From: an uncultured Methanobrevibacter sp.
GTDB lineage: Archaea > Methanobacteriota > Methanobacteria > Methanobacteriales > Methanobacteriaceae
NCBI RefSeq assembly: GCF_902771435.1
Contig: NZ_CACXXB010000009.1
Location: forward strand, 1 to 59,355
Direction of reading: 5' to 3'
DNA length: 59,355 nt
Below, piece after piece: positions 18,069 to 27,222 of this stretch; the first letter of the stretch is position 1, and the number at the start of each line of letters is the position of its first letter. Both the position numbers and the translations under genes were made by a program. The notes under the pieces were generated by a model, which saw nothing but the letters and a program-made list of their open reading frames with translations, did not search any database and was not told the DNA's origin.

Positions 18069-18977
18069 TTGATTAAAATAGGAGGAGATGCTGCAGTCAG
18101 TGAAGAGAAAGTAGTGGAAACTACAATGAGTTCTCCAAAGGAAAAAGAGAAAAGCACTGACGAGAAGAAATCAACTTCTACAAAAAAAGCCAAATCCACA
18201 AAGCAATCCCGAGGAACTGCAAGAACAAAGCTTGTGCGGGAACAGGAAGAAAAAGAGGTTCGCCTTTTTAAGGAAAATATCTACATAGTTTTTGTGGAAT
18301 GTGAAACTCCCGGCAACATCGGTTTTCTTGCAAGGACCATGGCAAACTTTGGATTGAAGAATTTGGTGTTGATTAACCCTCCGACATTAACAAACGAGGC
18401 ATATTATCAGGCCACACATGGCAAATACATAGTTGAGAGTGCCAAAATATTTCCTACCCTTGATGACTTTTACCAATCTCAAAGGATTGATTTTAAAGTC
18501 GCATCAACAGGAATGGCCGGAGGAAGCTATAATCTATCAAGAATACCTATCAGGCCTGAAGAGCTTGGAAAATCAATGAACGTTTCGAATAAAATTGCCA
18601 TTTTATTTGGAAGAGAAGGAGATGGCCTTTCAAATAAGGAAATAAGTGACTGCGACATTTGCGTCTCTATTCCGACAGATCCTACTTATCCAATTATGAA
18701 CATATCCCATGCAGCCGCAATCATATTCTATGAACTATTCAAAAACAGACATGATTACGGTGTTGAAGGAATTAATGAAAGTACTGAATTGGAAAAGGAA
18801 TATCTAATCAAGGACATGAAAGAACTGATAGATTACCTTGATATTCCAGACCATAAGAAAAGGAATGGCCTTAAAACATTCAATAATATTATTTCAAGGG
18901 CATTCATAACCGGACGAGAAGCCCATACATTTAAAGGCATTTTAAGACGATTAAAAAATAAGATTGGTGAACAATGA
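18069..18977 (+). CDS. SpoU/TrmJ-family RNA 2'-O-methyltransferase with basic N-terminal tail
   Basis: SPOUT-class enzyme predicted to methylate a ribose 2'-OH in tRNA, most like the TrmJ group. The catalytic domain runs from about residue 70 to 225 with FVECETPGNIGFLARTMANFG (motif 1), AILFGREGDGLSNKEI (motif 2) and CVSIPTDPTYPIMNISHAAAII (motif 3), forming the trefoil-knot SAM site; a helical C-terminus follows. The first 60 residues are a low-complexity lysine/serine/threonine stretch that may bind RNA. The start is uncertain: 18069 is TTG with AGGAG directly adjacent, and the first in-frame ATG is at 18126. It overlaps the next gene by ATGA. Confidence 0.87.
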   Translation: MIKIGGDAAVSEEKVVETTMSSPKEKEKSTDEKKSTSTKKAKSTKQSRGTARTKLVREQEEKEVRLFKENIYIVFVECETPGNIGFLARTMANFGLKNLVLINPPTLTNEAYYQATHGKYIVESAKIFPTLDDFYQSQRIDFKVASTGMAGGSYNLSRIPIRPEELGKSMNVSNKIAILFGREGDGLSNKEISDCDICVSIPTDPTYPIMNISHAAAIIFYELFKNRHDYGVEGINESTELEKEYLIKDMKELIDYLDIPDHKKRNGLKTFNNIISRAFITGREAHTFKGILRRLKNKIGEQ

Positions 18978-19804
18978 GACGACCTAGAATAGTAGATTTC
19001 AGCAAATTCATTCTCAAATACATATTCAATTGGAGATTTAGAATAGCAGAATTTACAAAAAAATCAAGAATATACAAAAAATTTATCGATACTCTACTGT
19101 TTAAAGACGATGAGATTGTTGTCATACCAAATACCGTCCACATAAACAAAAAAATAGAGTCTGAAGGTTCTGAATTTTTACCTACAGATGTCATAAAAGA
19201 AGTTATAAAACGCAGCGACGATATTGTCATTATGAACTCCTGCCTTTGCAGAACTTCTAACAACTGCAAGGACTATCCGCAGGATATCGGTTGCATTTTC
19301 CTCGGACCGACTGCAAGAAAAATTCCGAAACATGTAGGTAAGTTATCAACCGTTGAAGAGGCTTTGGATCAAGTTGACAAAGCAGATGCCGCCGGTTTAA
19401 GCCACATCATCGGAAGAAACAAAATCGATACCGTCTGGATGAATATACATCCTGGAAAAGGTCTTTTAACAATCTGTCATTGCTGTCCATGCTGCTGTTT
19501 GTGGAAAGTTTATCCTAATCTGGATGATGAAATAAGCAATAAACTGGAAAAGCTTGAAGGAGTTAGTGTGGAACTTCATGAGGACAACTGTAAGAAATGT
19601 AAAAAATGTTTGGATGACATCTGCATGTTTGATGCCATCAGCTTTAAGAATAATAAAATAACTATTGACAGCAGTATCTGTAAAGGATGCGGTCTGTGTG
19701 TAAATGCCTGTAAATTCAATGCAATTAGCATCAACTACACTAACGAAACCATTGATAATGTAGTTAACAGAATAGATGATTTGATTGAAATAAAAGAATT
19801 ATAA
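18974..19804 (+). CDS. Cysteine-rich 4Fe-4S ferredoxin-type protein
   Basis: A 276-residue protein of unknown exact function. The N-terminal 160 residues lack a known fold but contain MNSCLCRTSNNCKDYP and, after WMNIHPGKGLLTI, the striking run CHCCPCCC, which could hold an extra cluster or metal. The C-terminal 75 residues form a two-cluster ferredoxin domain (NCKKCKKCLDDICMF and ICKGCGLCVNACKF). No signal peptide or membrane helix. Translation is probably coupled to the upstream methyltransferase through an ATGA overlap. It is most likely an electron carrier or a reductase subunit in the cytoplasm; partners are not evident. Confidence 0.8.
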   Translation: MRRPRIVDFSKFILKYIFNWRFRIAEFTKKSRIYKKFIDTLLFKDDEIVVIPNTVHINKKIESEGSEFLPTDVIKEVIKRSDDIVIMNSCLCRTSNNCKDYPQDIGCIFLGPTARKIPKHVGKLSTVEEALDQVDKADAAGLSHIIGRNKIDTVWMNIHPGKGLLTICHCCPCCCLWKVYPNLDDEISNKLEKLEGVSVELHEDNCKKCKKCLDDICMFDAISFKNNKITIDSSICKGCGLCVNACKFNAISINYTNETIDNVVNRIDDLIEIKEL

Positions 19805-19831
19805 CGTTTATAAAATTACTTGTGTGAAAAA

Positions 19832-20416
19832 ATGGCGATTTTAAGTGATAAAGATATAAAGAAATATTTGGAAGAGGGAGAAATAGTTATTGAACCTCTT
19901 TTGGATGAAAAACAAATACAGCCATCTTCTATTGATATGAGATTGGGAGATGAGTTTAAAGTATTTAAAGTTATTAGAAAACCTTATATTGATCCGAAAG
20001 ATGAAGAAGACATCGCATCATATATGGAATCAACCACTGTTGAAAAAGGCGAAGCATTCATAATTCATCCGAATGAATTTGCCTTGGCTACTACTTTGGA
20101 GTATGTTAAAGTGCCTGAAGACCTTGTTGCAAGAGTGGAAGGTCGTTCAAGTATGGGAAGATTAGGTGTTACCATGCACGTTACAGCAGGATTCATTGAC
20201 CCTGGATTTGAAGGGAGAATCACATTGGAAATATCCAACATCGGTGCAATGCCTGTAGCACTCTACCCAGGTCAGAGAGTATGCCAGATTGTTTTTGAAA
20301 CCATGACATCACCGTCTGAGATGCCTTACGGACATCCTGAAAGAAACAGCAAATACATGGGTCAGACCAGCCCTGAAAGCAGTAGAGTCAAATTAGATTA
20401 TGAATTGAAAAAATAA
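19832..20416 (+). CDS. dcd: dCTP deaminase
   Basis: Makes dUTP from dCTP on the way to thymidylate. The 194-residue product, starting MAILSDKDIKKYL, has all Dcd/dUTPase landmarks: QPSSIDMRLGDEF, VEGRSSMGRLGVTMHVTAGFIDPGFEG with the catalytic arginine, serines and histidine/threonine region, ITLEISNIG, and YPGQRVCQIVFE. The ATG at 19832 is preferred over a TTG at 19820 that would add four residues, because it gives the usual N-terminus. Some archaeal members also have dUTPase activity; this cannot be decided here. It is followed after 15 bases by glyS. Confidence 0.95.
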   Translation: MAILSDKDIKKYLEEGEIVIEPLLDEKQIQPSSIDMRLGDEFKVFKVIRKPYIDPKDEEDIASYMESTTVEKGEAFIIHPNEFALATTLEYVKVPEDLVARVEGRSSMGRLGVTMHVTAGFIDPGFEGRITLEISNIGAMPVALYPGQRVCQIVFETMTSPSEMPYGHPERNSKYMGQTSPESSRVKLDYELKK

Positions 20417-20431
20417 TTGGAGATAATATTT

Positions 20432-22126
20432 ATGAATCATGATAAAATGTCAAACATCAGTGCAAAAAGAGGATTTTTATGGCCGTCTTTTGAGATTTAC
20501 TCAGGAGTATCAGGTTTTACCGATTACGGACCTCTCGGAGCAAGCCTAAAAAATAACATCATGCAAAAATGGAGAAAACAGTACGTTTCCGGTGAAGGAT
20601 TTTACGAAATCGAAGGCCCTACCGTAATGCCTAAAGAAGTTTTAAAAGCATCAGGGCATGTCGATAACTTTACCGATCCAATGTGCAAATGTGAAAGCTG
20701 CGGAGAAGTCTTCAGAGCAGACCACATCATCGAAGAGGTAATCGGTGAAGATGTGGAAAGTCTTGAAAACGAAGAGCTTGACCAAATCGTCATTGACAAT
20801 AACATCACCTGTCCGGAATGTGGCGGAAAATTATCAAATATCTGGAACTACAATTTAATGTTTAAAACTGAAATCGGTGCCAAAGGAGACAAAGTAGGGT
20901 ACATGAGACCTGAAACAGCACAGGGAATATTCATTTTATTCAAAAGACTTGAAAGATTTTTCAGAGGAAAACTCCCGTTCGGAGCAGTTCAACTCGGAAA
21001 GGCTTACAGAAATGAGATTTCACCAAGGCAAGGTGTTATCAGACTCAGAGAGTTCACACAAGCGGAAGCTGAAATCTTTTTAAATCCTAAAGACAAAACA
21101 CATCCTAAATTTTCACAGATAGAGGATGTCGTATTGCGTCTGAATTCACAGGAGGTTCAGGAAAAGAATTTAGAACCTTTAGAAATTACCGCACGTGAAG
21201 CACTTGACAAAGGCATTGTAGCAAATGAAATGTTAATCTATCAGTTATATTTGGCCCGTAAATTCCTAACTGAAATCGGTATTCCCGAAGATGTTTTAAG
21301 ATTCAGACAACACCTCGCCGGGGAAATGGCTCACTATGCCCTGGACTGCTGGGACGTTGAAGTCAAAACCGACAAATACGGTTGGGTTGAAATTATCGGA
21401 ATTGCCGACAGGGGCGATTATGACTTGACCTCACATTCAAAATACAGTAACGATGAATTGAATGTATTTATGGAATACGATGAACCTAAAAAAGTCGAAA
21501 AAACTATCGTTAAACCTAACCTGTCCAAGTTCGGACCTATATTCAAAGGAGATTCTCCTAAAGTAAAACAGGCCATTGAAGATGCTGAAGTTGATGAAAT
21601 CAGAGCAGCACTTGAAAACGAAGGCAAATTTGTCGTGGAGCTGGACAAAACCTATGAAGTAACCGAAGACCTGCTCATATTTGAAGACATTGAAGAGGAA
21701 ATAACTGGAGAAAACATTATTCCCCATGTTATTGAACCTTCCTTCGGTATTGACCGTATAACCTACTCAGTTTTATTGCATTCATTTACTGAAACCGATG
21801 AAAAAGATTACTTTAAATTTGACAAATCAGTAGCTCCTGTGCAGCTTGGAATCTTCCCTCTTGTCAACAAGGAAGGACCTCGTGAAATTGCTCAGGAATT
21901 AACTGAACAGTTAAGGATGGCTGGTTTTACAGTTGAATATGATGCAACAGGCACTATAGGTAAAAGATATGCCAGAGCAGATGAAATTGGTATTCCTCTT
22001 GCAATAACCGTTGACTTTGATACCCTTGAGGACAATCAGGTAACCGTAAGGGACAGAGATACCGAAGAGCAAGAAAGAATTGCAATTTCCGAATTACACG
22101 ACTATTTGGAAAAATATTACAAATGA
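20432..22126 (+). CDS. glyS: Glycyl-tRNA synthetase (archaeal/eukaryotic dimeric type)
   Basis: Charges tRNA-Gly. The 564-residue class II enzyme has motif 1-type WPSFEIYSGVSGFTDYGPLGASLKN, EGPTVMPKEVLKASGHVDNFTDPM, motif 2 GKAYRNEISPRQGVIRLREFTQAE, a zinc-binding insert (CKCESCG ... CPECGGK), motif 3 EPSFGIDRITYSVL and a C-terminal anticodon-binding domain ending LEKYYK. The start is ATG 20432, with GGAGAT upstream, rather than a TTG at 20417. The insert near residues 95-125 is acidic, as in archaeal homologues. The stop codon is inside a terminator stem. Confidence 0.97.
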   Translation: MNHDKMSNISAKRGFLWPSFEIYSGVSGFTDYGPLGASLKNNIMQKWRKQYVSGEGFYEIEGPTVMPKEVLKASGHVDNFTDPMCKCESCGEVFRADHIIEEVIGEDVESLENEELDQIVIDNNITCPECGGKLSNIWNYNLMFKTEIGAKGDKVGYMRPETAQGIFILFKRLERFFRGKLPFGAVQLGKAYRNEISPRQGVIRLREFTQAEAEIFLNPKDKTHPKFSQIEDVVLRLNSQEVQEKNLEPLEITAREALDKGIVANEMLIYQLYLARKFLTEIGIPEDVLRFRQHLAGEMAHYALDCWDVEVKTDKYGWVEIIGIADRGDYDLTSHSKYSNDELNVFMEYDEPKKVEKTIVKPNLSKFGPIFKGDSPKVKQAIEDAEVDEIRAALENEGKFVVELDKTYEVTEDLLIFEDIEEEITGENIIPHVIEPSFGIDRITYSVLLHSFTETDEKDYFKFDKSVAPVQLGIFPLVNKEGPREIAQELTEQLRMAGFTVEYDATGTIGKRYARADEIGIPLAITVDFDTLEDNQVTVRDRDTEEQERIAISELHDYLEKYYK

Positions 22127-22153
22127 GTTCAAAACTCATTTATTTCTTTTTTT
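22121..22153 (+). terminator. Bidirectional terminator between glyS and filR1-like gene
   Basis: AAATGAGTT (22121-22129) pairs perfectly with AACTCATTT (22133-22141) around loop CAA, then ATTTCTTTTTTT. The stem includes the glyS TGA stop and the last codons of the convergent regulator gene. Confidence 0.65.
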
Positions 22154-22912
22154 AAAATTTTTGAACAAATCATTGGCCCAGGCAAGGGACTCCTCATTTT
22201 TAGAAATCAACAGCCTGTTCTGGTCATAATTGCCGTTTTCCAAAAAGAATCCCAAAATCATCACATTTTCAGTAATGATTAATAGAAATGAATTGTATTC
22301 CTCAAATGGAATGAATGTTTCAATATCTGATTTTTCAAGGAATGAATCCAAATGGTTTTCAGGAACAAGTATCTCAACATCCTTATTCTTGCTGACCAAT
22401 TCACCGAGAATATCAAAAAAGGGTTCATAGAAAAATGGCATGATGCATTTTACGGATTCAGCCTCGGAAAGTGAATTTTCAATGAAATTGTATGTCCTGT
22501 ACGCATCGACACCGCTTGACTCCATCAGCCTTGCCTTTCCAAGAAGGTATAATTCAGCGGCGGATTCATTGGGAATCATGTCAACAATGTGGCCGTCCAG
22601 AATGTTGAAAAATTCGTTCAACAGCATGATAACCCTTTTGAATTCCAAAACATTTTCAATTCTGACCCTTGTGGAATTGGTCAGGAAATATCTGTTTTGT
22701 TCCCTGTAGAGCATGTCTTTAAGCTCCAGGTCGTGCATATTGCTTGAAATTGAACTGTAGCTTAAACCGGTTGTTTTTGTTATTTCCCTCATGTTCTGAG
22801 GACTTTCATATAAACTGGCTAAAATTTTAAGCCTTACAAACGAATTTGCGGTGAATTTCACATCTTCAAAGATTGCATCGAAATTTTCTAAATATTCTTC
22901 ATTTTTATACAT
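22136..22912 (-). CDS. Winged-helix transcriptional regulator, FilR1 (DUF1724) type
   Basis: Methanogen-type regulator. Residues 15-85 form a winged helix-turn-helix (TANSFVRLKILASLYESPQNMREITKTTGLSYSSISSNMHDLELKDMLYRE), and residues 125-250 match the FilR1/DUF1724 effector domain (AYRTYNFIENSLSEAESVKCIMPFFYEPFFDILGEL, VEILVPENHLDSFL, VMILGFFLENG). FilR1 in Methanothrix is tied to density sensing and methanogenesis; targets here are unknown. GGTGG precedes the ATG, and a 16-base palindrome lies directly upstream of that ribosome site, pointing to self-repression. Confidence 0.85.
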   Translation of the reverse strand: MYKNEEYLENFDAIFEDVKFTANSFVRLKILASLYESPQNMREITKTTGLSYSSISSNMHDLELKDMLYREQNRYFLTNSTRVRIENVLEFKRVIMLLNEFFNILDGHIVDMIPNESAAELYLLGKARLMESSGVDAYRTYNFIENSLSEAESVKCIMPFFYEPFFDILGELVSKNKDVEILVPENHLDSFLEKSDIETFIPFEEYNSFLLIITENVMILGFFLENGNYDQNRLLISKNEESLAWANDLFKNFKKRNK

Positions 22913-22923
22913 AACAAACCACC

Positions 22924-22939
22924 TAAGTAGTATTACTTA
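22924..22939. promoter_or_regulatory. Palindromic operator candidate upstream of FilR1-type gene
   Basis: TAAGTA (22924-22929), GTAT, TACTTA (22934-22939). It lies 12 bases before the start codon and about 25 bases after a minus-strand TATA candidate (around 22963-22976), so it would overlap the transcription start. Autoregulation is inferred. Confidence 0.5.
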
Positions 22940-23097
22940 TGGAGTTATTTTTATTACTAAAAAATATAAAATCTACCCTAGTGAACAAATGCACCGAACA
23001 ACACTTGCAAAAGGCTTAAAAATAAAGAATTTTTCAGATATTTTTTTAAAATAAAACAGACAAAAATGATTTCAGATAAATGTTACCAAGTGATACA

Positions 23098-23856
23098 ATG
23101 ATTGATACACATATGCATGCAGACTCCAGAAGCAGCGAAGATTTTGAAAAAATGTATTTGGCAGGTATCAAAACCGCAATAACCTGCAGCTATTATCCAT
23201 ATAAAATAGATAACGAATCCATACTCCTAAATCATTTGAACAGGATTTTGGAATATGATACAAAAAGAGCGGGGCAATATGGTCTTGATTTGAAGGTGGC
23301 TTTAGGAATACACCCTACAAATACGATTGAAAATCCCCAAACAATCTATGACAGCCTTTACGAATGGATTGAAAACAACCAGATTGTAGCCATTGGAGAA
23401 ATCGGTCTTGAAGATTTAACCGATGCGGAAATCAGCATTTTCAAAAAACAGTTGGACATTGCAGATGAAACAAAATCCAAAGTCATCATCCACACTCCCA
23501 GAAAAAACAAAAAGGGAGTTTTAGCTGAGATTCTGGAGATATTGCCTAACCATCTGGATGAAAAACAGGCAGTCATTGACCACATCAATCCAGAAGTTGT
23601 GAAGGATGCCATTAAAAGCGATTGCATGCTTGGTTTAACCGTACAGCCTCAAAAAATGGATAAAGAGGATGCAATAGCCATACTTGATGAATACGGATTT
23701 GACAGATTCCTTTTAAACAGTGACATCAGCAACAAACCGTCAGATCCACTGTCAGTGCCTAAAACTGTTCGTGAACTGGAAAAGAGAAGCTATGCCAAAG
23801 GAGACATTGAAAAGATTTCACACAAAAATGCCCAAAACTTCTTTAACCTGAAATAG
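23098..23856 (+). CDS. TatD-like metal-dependent hydrolase, divergent
   Basis: A 252-residue TIM-barrel protein of the TatD-related archaeal group. It begins MIDTHMHADSRSSEDF with the metal-binding HxH, and later shows GIHP, GEIGLEDL, IIHTPRK and NSDISN, the four usual metal sites. This subgroup differs from the true TatD encoded at 39154. Function is likely hydrolysis of a phosphoester or amide bond; substrate unknown. The ATG at 23098, preceded by AGTGAT, gives the family N-terminus; an ATG at 23080 adds six residues. The next gene starts 10 bases downstream. Confidence 0.8.
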   Translation: MIDTHMHADSRSSEDFEKMYLAGIKTAITCSYYPYKIDNESILLNHLNRILEYDTKRAGQYGLDLKVALGIHPTNTIENPQTIYDSLYEWIENNQIVAIGEIGLEDLTDAEISIFKKQLDIADETKSKVIIHTPRKNKKGVLAEILEILPNHLDEKQAVIDHINPEVVKDAIKSDCMLGLTVQPQKMDKEDAIAILDEYGFDRFLLNSDISNKPSDPLSVPKTVRELEKRSYAKGDIEKISHKNAQNFFNLK

Positions 23857-23865
23857 GAGGTTGAA

Positions 23866-24504
23866 ATGGAAAGTGATCATAAGACCATAATAATATTATT
23901 GATGGCAATAATAGGAATCCTGGTATTTTGTTTAGCCACATTGGCGGTTCAAAATACCGGAAGTGAGGAATGTGAATTAAAGATTACATGCCTTGACAAG
24001 ATGTTCAATGGAGAGAAAGTGAAAATTGAACTGACTGATTCAAACGGCACCCCCATAGCCGATGCGAAAATACACATCAAGCTGGAAAGGGACAATAACG
24101 TCAGCGAATATGACGTGACCACCAACAGCGAGGGAGCAGCCACATTGTCATTGGATGATTTGAAAGACGGAAATTATGCCATGACATGTGCATTTGATGG
24201 AAACAGCAAATATGCTCCTGCAAATTCTGCAAAAAGCTTTAAATATGACAGCCATGCAAGCACATCATCAGACATCACTAATGACGCCGATTCGATAGAA
24301 GCGAACCGTCCGAAAAATGACCCGAACTACAAAGGATACACCCCCCGCCATGAAAGTGAACCAACAAGCGATGGATGGAACCCGAGGGAACACGAAGTCT
24401 CAAGGGTAAATGTGGGCGACGGAAGACAGAGAATCTATTATGATGACGGATACTATACTTTGGTTGATTCAAACGGATATGTAATCAATTATGGATACAG
24501 ATAA
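23866..24504 (+). CDS. Membrane-anchored protein with Ig-like domain
   Basis: A 212-residue surface protein. Residues 7-28 are a hydrophobic anchor (IIILLMAIIGILVFCLATLAV) with a short cytoplasmic start, so the rest lies outside the cell. Residues 35-125 look like a bacterial Ig-like/carboxypeptidase-regulatory beta-sandwich (KVKIELTDSNGTPIADAKIHIKL...TNSEGAATLSLDDLKDGNYAMTCAFDGNSKYAPA), the same repeat type as in the transglutaminase protein at 41615. The C-terminus is polar with a YYDDGYYTLVDSNGYVINYGY motif that I do not recognise. AGGAGG precedes the ATG. Likely in one transcript with the TDT transporter that follows. Confidence 0.72.
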   Translation: MESDHKTIIILLMAIIGILVFCLATLAVQNTGSEECELKITCLDKMFNGEKVKIELTDSNGTPIADAKIHIKLERDNNVSEYDVTTNSEGAATLSLDDLKDGNYAMTCAFDGNSKYAPANSAKSFKYDSHASTSSDITNDADSIEANRPKNDPNYKGYTPRHESEPTSDGWNPREHEVSRVNVGDGRQRIYYDDGYYTLVDSNGYVINYGYR

Positions 24505-24513
24505 GGTTAAAAC

Positions 24514-25428
24514 ATGAGTTTCATTAAAAATATACCGATACCTATCTGCGGACTGATTCTTGCGCTGCTGTCCCTTGGAAACTTAATGCAGGACATTCAC
24601 CCCCTACTGAAAGTTGCCTTTGGCGGCATCGGATTGATATTTTTAGTTTTGATTGTTTTAAAAGCAGTTCTATATCCTGATACCATAAGAAAAGATTTCA
24701 AAAATCCCGTGATTGTCAGCAGTTCAGGTACCTTTTCCATGAGTTTGATGCTTATATCTACATACATCATCAAATTTAGTGCGACTATTGCATATGCCCT
24801 ATGGATAATAGGAATAGCTTTGCATATTCTGCTGATGATTTACTTTACCTATCATTTTATTGTGCACAATTTCGATATTTCTAATGTCTATCCCAGCTAC
24901 TGGATAGTGTTTGTGGGAATTACAATGGCAGCAATAACATCCGGCGCTCATGATATGAGTGAAGTAGGATTCTATTTTTTAATTGTGGGATTCATAGCCA
25001 TGCTAATTACACTGCCGTTGGTAATCTACAGATATATAACCCATCCGAAGGTTCCGGATGCAAACAAACCTCTGATATGCATTTTTACTGCTGTGTTGAG
25101 CATACTGATTGTCGGATATCTCAACACATCCCAAAACATATCAGGAGAATTTGCTGTTGCACTTTATGTGATTGCATGCGTTTTCTACGTTTTTGCCCTT
25201 TGGAAGTTTATAGAATACAGAAATCTTGATTTCTATCCTAGCTTTGCGGCATTCACATTTCCATTTGTTATAAGCGCACTTGCAACAAAGGGAATTATCG
25301 AAAAAATAGGTTTTGCTTCAATATTGTCCTGCGTATTGAAAATTGAAATGGTTATAGCTGTCGTTATTGTGGTGTATGTCCTGATACGATACATCAGGTT
25401 TTTAAAAAATAGTGGAAGTAGAAATTAA
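24514..25428 (+). CDS. TDT/TehA-SLAC1 family transporter
   Basis: Integral membrane protein of 304 residues with about ten helices. It starts with the family-typical IPIPICGLILALLSLGNL, and includes SSSGTFSMSLMLISTY and SYWIVFVGITMAAITSG. Members export dicarboxylates, sulfite, tellurite-related anions or conduct anions. The substrate cannot be inferred. It follows the Ig-like protein by nine bases and ends opposite sepF, with only five bases between the two stops. Confidence 0.85.
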   Translation: MSFIKNIPIPICGLILALLSLGNLMQDIHPLLKVAFGGIGLIFLVLIVLKAVLYPDTIRKDFKNPVIVSSSGTFSMSLMLISTYIIKFSATIAYALWIIGIALHILLMIYFTYHFIVHNFDISNVYPSYWIVFVGITMAAITSGAHDMSEVGFYFLIVGFIAMLITLPLVIYRYITHPKVPDANKPLICIFTAVLSILIVGYLNTSQNISGEFAVALYVIACVFYVFALWKFIEYRNLDFYPSFAAFTFPFVISALATKGIIEKIGFASILSCVLKIEMVIAVVIVVYVLIRYIRFLKNSGSRN

Positions 25429-25433
25429 TCTAC

Positions 25434-25970
25434 TTATCCCTTATTGATTACTTTTACTTTTTTAGGGGCGACAATGATTAAATCCTTATCGTCAGTTCTT
25501 GCAAGCAATAATGCCTGAGCACCATATCTTGCCCTCATTTGCTTAATCTTATCTCCAGCCAACTTGAAATTGGCCGCACTTTCCCTTTCTAAAAAAGACA
25601 AGTCCAAAATAACAGGATTCTTTTCTTCGATGACCTGATCAACAACATAATTTATGTCATCAATGGTTTTTGGCCTAATTAAAATGATTTCATAAAAAGA
25701 CTGCTCAGGAACAATCACTTCATATTCTTCCTCATAAGCAGGTTCAGGTCTAGGGTTGGGATTGTAATTAGGTTTTTGTCTTTGTTGAGCGACATTCTGT
25801 TGAGTTTGACGTTGCTGTTGGGCATTATTTTTAGCATGATCAGGTTTTCCAAGATTATTTATCATTCTGGATAGATTATCAAGGGCACTTTCATGATTAT
25901 TCTGTTCAAGATTGCCGTTTTCCGGTTCTTCGAAGCCTAAGCTTCTTTTTAGTGTATCTGTAAAACTCAT
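25434..25970 (-). CDS. sepF: Cell division protein SepF
   Basis: Membrane anchor for FtsZ in archaea that lack FtsA. The 178 residues show the archaeal SepF layout: an N-terminal amphipathic helix (MSFTDTLKRSLGFEE), a glutamine/asparagine-rich linker at about 40-80 and a globular SepF core from about 85 (YEVIVPEQSFYEIILIRPKTIDDINYVVDQVIEEKNPVILDLSFLERESAANFKLAGDKI). The core binds the FtsZ tail. GGAGTAA precedes the ATG and overlaps the stop of the DUF1611 gene, so the two are translated together. Confidence 0.92.
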   Translation of the reverse strand: MSFTDTLKRSLGFEEPENGNLEQNNHESALDNLSRMINNLGKPDHAKNNAQQQRQTQQNVAQQRQKPNYNPNPRPEPAYEEEYEVIVPEQSFYEIILIRPKTIDDINYVVDQVIEEKNPVILDLSFLERESAANFKLAGDKIKQMRARYGAQALLLARTDDKDLIIVAPKKVKVINKG

Positions 25971-25975
25971 TTCAA

Positions 25976-27037
25976 TTACTCCTCTAAATATTCAAAAATA
26001 GCATCCAATAATTTTGAAGCGCCGTTATTGTAAACATCTTCCGCAGGCAGATTATATTTAGACTCGAAGTATTCAGGACATAAGTCCAAACTTGCGTTTT
26101 TAAAGTTGACTGACAGGCCAACAACCTTGGTCGGTTCAACAGCCTCAATAGCCCTAATTTCCTCTTCAATACCGCGAGGTTCCCTGTAAGGGTGATTTGG
26201 TCTGTGTCCAACAATGACCGCATCAGGAGAAGCGCCAATTAAAATAGCCGCTGACAGACCCCTTGGATGAGGGTTTCCTTTTTCAGTCAAACTGGATTGA
26301 CCTTCAATAAAAATAATGTCAGGTTTTTTAGTTTCTTCAACATATTTGATTGCAGATAAAACTGCTGCCGGAACATCCATGGCGGATAAACTTCCAGCTC
26401 TAAAATTAAAATCAGTAGGTTCTTCTAGACCCATTTCATCAGTGGATATAATTGCAGGGGTCAGACCTCTTTCAGATGCTGCTATACCGAGCATTTTTGT
26501 AGTGGTCCTTTTACCGCATTCCTGAGAGGTTCCTCCAACAAAAATCACCGGAGCATTAGGGGTATAGGATATTTTTGGTAAAACTTCACATGATTTTTCA
26601 GGAGCGACTCCAGCTATCTTTTCTACAACATCCAATCTAGGTCCTATATCCTTAATAACAACATTTTTTGATTCTGCAAATTTCCTTAAGGACGGATTTT
26701 CATCAATAGATAAAGACCTAAAAGAAGTGATTACATTCAAACCAGCATCGATTGCCTGAACTGCATATTTTAGAGCAGCACCTTCGGCACCAATAGGCAA
26801 CATTATCACAAGGGACTTTGCATCAGGAGCTCCCTTCAAACACTTTTCCAAACTTGGAGCAACAACATGATTGCAAAACTGCTTTCCCTGTTTTCTTTCA
26901 TCGTCATCGATGAATCCTACTGTCTCGATACCTTCAAGATTGGAGAATTTTTCACCTCCTCCACCACATCCGACTACAATGAATGGATTTAAATCTTGAA
27001 TTTCTTTTACTGATTTTACTGAATACAAAAATTTCAC
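25976..27037 (-). CDS. DUF1611 P-loop protein
   Basis: Conserved protein of 353 residues with a Rossmann-like N-terminal part ([26 protein letters not shown]) and a P-loop NTPase half with [23 protein letters not shown] near residue 165 and [18 protein letters not shown] later. DUF1611 members include proteins related to L-amino acid/dipeptide metabolism, but no activity is established here. It is upstream of and coupled to sepF. The opposite-strand neighbour is a probable 2-phosphoglycerate kinase. Function in cell division is possible only by association. Confidence 0.8.
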   Translation of the reverse strand: MKFLYSVKSVKEIQDLNPFIVVGCGGGGEKFSNLEGIETVGFIDDDERKQGKQFCNHVVAPSLEKCLKGAPDAKSLVIMLPIGAEGAALKYAVQAIDAGLNVITSFRSLSIDENPSLRKFAESKNVVIKDIGPRLDVVEKIAGVAPEKSCEVLPKISYTPNAPVIFVGGTSQECGKRTTTKMLGIAASERGLTPAIISTDEMGLEEPTDFNFRAGSLSAMDVPAAVLSAIKYVEETKKPDIIFIEGQSSLTEKGNPHPRGLSAAILIGASPDAVIVGHRPNHPYREPRGIEEEIRAIEAVEPTKVVGLSVNFKNASLDLCPEYFESKYNLPAEDVYNNGASKLLDAIFEYLEE

Positions 27038-27164
27038 CCCTATCCTATAATTTATAACTTATAACTAAATCATGTAAATTTATTATCTTAATTTTTAGAA
27101 AAAAATTTTCAAAAAATAATATTATAATTATTTATAAATTTTCACATTAATAAATGTATAATGT

Positions 27165-27186
27165 TTTATGGTATTATGTCCATAAA
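27165..27186. promoter_or_regulatory. Operator-like inverted repeat in DUF1611/pgk2 promoter region
   Basis: TTTATGG (27165-27171) and CCATAAA (27180-27186) form a perfect 7-bp repeat with an 8-base spacer. It sits just downstream of a TATA candidate (GTATAATG, 27156-27163) and 36 bases before the kinase start codon. Confidence 0.4.
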
Positions 27187-27222
27187 TAGTAATGTAAAAA
27201 AATAAATTGTTGGGGAGATTAC

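Noticed and set aside
25416..25435. AAGTAGA/TCTACTT hairpin between the TDT and sepF genes as a terminator
   Set aside because: No T run follows on the plus strand, and the stem lies mainly inside coding ends.
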